From: Betaproteobacteria bacterium
GTDB lineage: Bacteria > Pseudomonadota > Gammaproteobacteria > Burkholderiales > SG8-39
Length of the DNA stretch: 7,132 nucleotides
Assembly: GCA_011391295.1 (NCBI GenBank)
Contig: JAABQT010000077.1
Span: forward strand, 1-7,132
Direction: 5' to 3'
The translations under genes were made by a program, and so were the position numbers. A model generated the notes under the pieces. That model did not search any database and was not told where the DNA came from. It was given only the letters and a program-made list of their open reading frames with translations. Shown piece by piece: positions 5,512 to 7,132 of this stretch; within the stretch, counting starts at the first letter, position 1; each line of letters begins with the position of its first letter.

Positions 5512-6171
5512 ATGAACGCGAGCAGAAGAAGATTTGCCCGGCGCGAAGACCTCGGCCTCACCAAGGCCGAGTTCGCCGTGCTGCGACGCCTGGACAGCCC
5601 GCGAAGGATCCAGGACTTCCTCTACCACCTGCGCCAGAACTTCGAGCCCGAGGGCGACACCTGCAGCTCGGTGCGCGTGGTGCTGCGTTCACGCCGCGCG
5701 CACTGCATCGAGGGCGCCATGCTTGCCGCGGCGGCCTTGTGGGTGCACGGGGAGCCGCCGCTGCTGCTCGACTTCCAGGCGGTGCGCGATTTCGACCACG
5801 TGGTGGCGCTGTACAAGCGCCGCGGCCGCTGGGGCGCGCTCTCCAAGACCAACGGCCTCGGCCTGCGCGGCCGCGACCCCGTGTACCGCAGCCTGCGCGA
5901 ACTAGCGATGACCTACCTGCACGAGTACGCCAACCGGCGCGAGCACAAGACGCTGCGCACCTATTCGCGCCCTTTCGACCTGCGCGCCATGCGCACCGCG
6001 GACTGGGTCACGAACGAGGACAACGCCTGGGACGTTGCCGACCGCCTCGAGGCGCTGCCGCACTACCGGCTGCTGACCCCCGCCCAGGAGCGCGCGCTGA
6101 CGCGCCGCGATCCTTTCGAGCGCAAGGTCGGCGGCATGCTGCAGTACCGGCGACCCAGGGCGCGGGAGTAG
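5512..6171 (+). CDS. Conserved-looking protein of unknown function, possible transglutaminase-like fold
   Basis: From ATG 5512 this is a basic, soluble protein of 219 residues with no signal or membrane segment. I do not recognise a named family with certainty. The order of features suggests a transglutaminase/cysteine-peptidase-like core: helix with RRAHCIEGAMLAAAALW (about 61-77, Cys65), a strand PLLLDF (83-88), then DFDHVVALYKRRGRWGALSKTN (93-114, with His96 and a polar turn where the third residue would lie). An EYANRREHKTLRTYSRPFDL stretch (138-157) follows. The fold is inferred from this pattern only. An in-frame ATG at 5473 would add 13 residues, but it precedes the TATACT box at 5495, so 5512 is preferred. 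The gene diverges from the DUF1428 operon and is followed by an inverted repeat, then the small exported protein. Confidence 0.6.
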   Translation: MNASRRRFARREDLGLTKAEFAVLRRLDSPRRIQDFLYHLRQNFEPEGDTCSSVRVVLRSRRAHCIEGAMLAAAALWVHGEPPLLLDFQAVRDFDHVVALYKRRGRWGALSKTNGLGLRGRDPVYRSLRELAMTYLHEYANRREHKTLRTYSRPFDLRAMRTADWVTNEDNAWDVADRLEALPHYRLLTPAQERALTRRDPFERKVGGMLQYRRPRARE

Positions 6172-6186
6172 TACACGCCCGCGCGC

Positions 6187-6210
6187 GTTACCGTAATTAC
6201 ACTCGGTAAC
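6187..6210. repeat. 7-bp inverted repeat around a GTAATTAC palindrome
   Basis: GTTACCG (6187-6193) and CGGTAAC (6204-6210) are perfect inverted copies 10 bp apart; inside lies the 8-bp palindrome GTAATTAC (6193-6200). No T-run follows, so a terminator is unlikely. Position, between two rightward genes and about 83 bp before the second, fits a regulator-binding site. TACACT at 6198-6203 could be a -10 box, but no -35 matches. Confidence 0.4.
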
Positions 6211-6292
6211 ACACGTGACTGTCGCTCCAGGCAACCATGACTGCGTGCCGGCGTCATTGCAGGTGCCGGACCCACAACCAAAGGAGTCAGTC

Positions 6293-6628
6293 ATGAACCT
6301 GAAAAAAGTCACGCTCGCCGCCCTCGCAGGGTCCGCACTCCTCGCCGCCGCGCCCGCCTTTGCCGATGGCAACCGGGGCGACCGCCAGTTTCAACGGGGC
6401 GACCAGTTCCAGCACCAGTCCCGCGCAGACCGGTTTCACAGGCCGTACTACGTCAACAATCACGGTCCCCGCCACTACTATGGACAGCGCCGGGTCATCG
6501 TGCAGCAGCCTGCGACAGTGCATCGCCCGGTGGCCGTGTACCAGGATTCGCACTCGCACAACGTTCTCCGCGGCCTGATCCTCGGCTCCATCATCGGCGT
6601 GGCGATCGCCAGCCACGCGGGCCACTAG
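6293..6628 (+). CDS. Small exported protein with glycine-rich hydrophobic C-terminus
   Basis: The 111-residue product starts at ATG 6293, with AAGGAG 6 nt before it (6281-6286). Residues 1-24 are a clear Sec signal peptide (MNLKKV, hydrophobic core, then AFA), leaving about 87 residues in the periplasm or envelope. The mature part is rich in Arg, Gln, His and Tyr (GDRQFQRGDQFQHQSRADRFH; PYYVNNHGPRHYYG), with SHSHN at 86-90, followed by a hydrophobic tail with spaced small residues (GLILGSIIGVAIASHAGH, 94-111) like a glycine zipper. The tail could insert in a membrane or self-associate; histidines might bind metal. It recalls RcnB-type small periplasmic proteins in style only, and no family is assigned. 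It has its own terminator. An upstream in-frame ATG at 6215 would bury the signal peptide and is not used. Confidence 0.75.
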   Translation: MNLKKVTLAALAGSALLAAAPAFADGNRGDRQFQRGDQFQHQSRADRFHRPYYVNNHGPRHYYGQRRVIVQQPATVHRPVAVYQDSHSHNVLRGLILGSIIGVAIASHAGH

Positions 6629-6652
6629 AACTCCCGGCCGAGCAGGCAGTCC

Positions 6653-6685
6653 AACGGCCACCGCCCGGGTGGCCGTTTCCATTTG
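6653..6685 (+). terminator. Rho-independent terminator after the small exported protein
   Basis: AACGGCCACC (6653-6662) and GGTGGCCGTT (6668-6677) pair perfectly over 10 bp with a 5-nt GCCCG loop, followed by T-rich TTTCCATTT. It begins 24 nt after the stop at 6628 and separates this gene from the MsrB gene. Confidence 0.85.
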
Positions 6686-6733
6686 CGTGTCAGGACCGCG
6701 CCCCGGTTTCGACTAAACTCGCAAGGAGGCCAA

Positions 6734-7132
6734 ATGGATCGACGTACATTGCTGAAGGTACTGGCCGCCGCTCCGTTCGCGGGTGCCGGCTGGCAAGTCC
6801 ACGCGCAGACGAAAGGACCGCAGATGGTCGAAGAGCTGCAGAACAACTGGAAGACTTTCCTCGCTGCCGGCACACCCGTGCCGTCCGTGACGGACGCGCT
6901 GAAGTTGTCCAAAGACGAATGGCGCAAGCGCCTCTCCCCGCTCGCCTACAACGTGCTGCGCGAGGACGGTACCGAACGCGCCGGCACCAGCCCGCTCGAC
7001 AACGAAAAACGCGCCGGTGTTTTTGTGTGCGCGGGCTGCGGCCTGCCGTTGTTCACCTCGGCGATGAAGTTCGACAGCCGCACGGGCTGGCCGAGTTACT
7101 TCACCACCATCCCGGGCGTGTTCACTACGAAA
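6734..7132 (+). CDS. msrB: Tat-exported peptide-methionine (R)-S-oxide reductase, 5' part
   Basis: The first 133 codons are present; the gene runs off the right edge. ATG 6734 follows AAGGAGG (6723-6729) by 4 nt. Residues 1-24 are a twin-arginine signal (DRRTLLK, hydrophobic AAAPFAGAGW, then VHA), implying folded export to the periplasm. From about 57 on, LSKDEWRKRLSPLAYNVLREDGTE, GVFVCAGCGLPLF with zinc-binding C99 and C102, and KFDSRTGWPSYF (112-123) are MsrB hallmarks. MsrB reduces the R form of methionine sulfoxide in proteins, usually with thioredoxin. The second zinc CxxC and the catalytic Cys lie beyond the window. FDSRTGWPSY has Arg where Gly is usual. An isolated periplasmic MsrB would need its own electron source, which may be encoded downstream. 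The symbol is by family. Confidence 0.88.
   Translation, partial: MDRRTLLKVLAAAPFAGAGWQVHAQTKGPQMVEELQNNWKTFLAAGTPVPSVTDALKLSKDEWRKRLSPLAYNVLREDGTERAGTSPLDNEKRAGVFVCAGCGLPLFTSAMKFDSRTGWPSYFTTIPGVFTTK

Noticed and set aside
5484..6209. 241-codon open frame on the plus strand
   Set aside because: Alternative frame of the 5512 gene, dominated by Arg, Ala and Pro; a GC-rich shadow.
6215..6292. Upstream in-frame ATG for the small exported protein
   Set aside because: It would put 26 residues before a clear signal peptide, and the AAGGAG site fits the ATG at 6293.
6714..6719. TAAACT as the -10 box of the MsrB gene
   Set aside because: A start about 6-8 nt downstream would cut into the AAGGAGG ribosome site, and no -35 fits.

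Overview
The window is GC-rich (roughly two thirds G+C), gene-dense and bacterial. Short intergenic gaps, Shine-Dalgarno sites, an outer-membrane phospholipase A, a Tat-type signal peptide and several families common in soil and water proteobacteria point to a Gram-negative proteobacterium, perhaps a gamma- or betaproteobacterium. The sequence does not fix the genus. I saw no insertion sequence, CRISPR array, tRNA or rRNA.

Layout: (1) The 5' end of a PldA-like outer-membrane phospholipase gene runs leftward off the window (1-415, minus). (2) A 185-bp divergent spacer carries a C(TTCG)G hairpin and a 22-bp-period tandem repeat that looks like an operator. (3) Two rightward genes overlap by 23 bp: a six-helix membrane class III adenylate cyclase (601-1926) and a SAM-dependent methyltransferase (1904-2992). 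(4) A LigB/DODA-type extradiol dioxygenase follows, starting at TTG (3075-3881). (5) A leftward operon runs from 5416 down to about 3900: a DUF1428/YbaA-like protein, an AHSA1-type SRPBCC protein and a membrane-anchored SRPBCC protein, joined by 4-nt overlaps or 3-nt gaps. It ends in two very short ORFs that look like the surviving 5' ends of VOC (glyoxalase-like) genes. (6) Rightward again: a conserved-looking protein of unknown function with a TATACT box just upstream (5512-6171), a small exported protein with a glycine-rich hydrophobic tail (6293-6628) and its clear terminator, and the first 133 codons of a Tat-exported MsrB (6734 to window end).

How the genes may work together: the cyclase should make cAMP at the inner membrane. 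The overlapping methyltransferase gene is probably translated with it, which suggests a signalling pair whose substrate and ligand are unknown. The DUF1428/SRPBCC/VOC genes resemble small clusters of ligand-binding or stress-type proteins; here the VOC members appear to have been lost while their ribosome binding sites and start codons remain. PldA, the small exported protein and MsrB are all envelope functions.

The most unusual points are the cyclase-methyltransferase pair with its operator-like repeats, and the VOC gene stubs. Nothing here can be called a new defence or mobile system on sequence alone.
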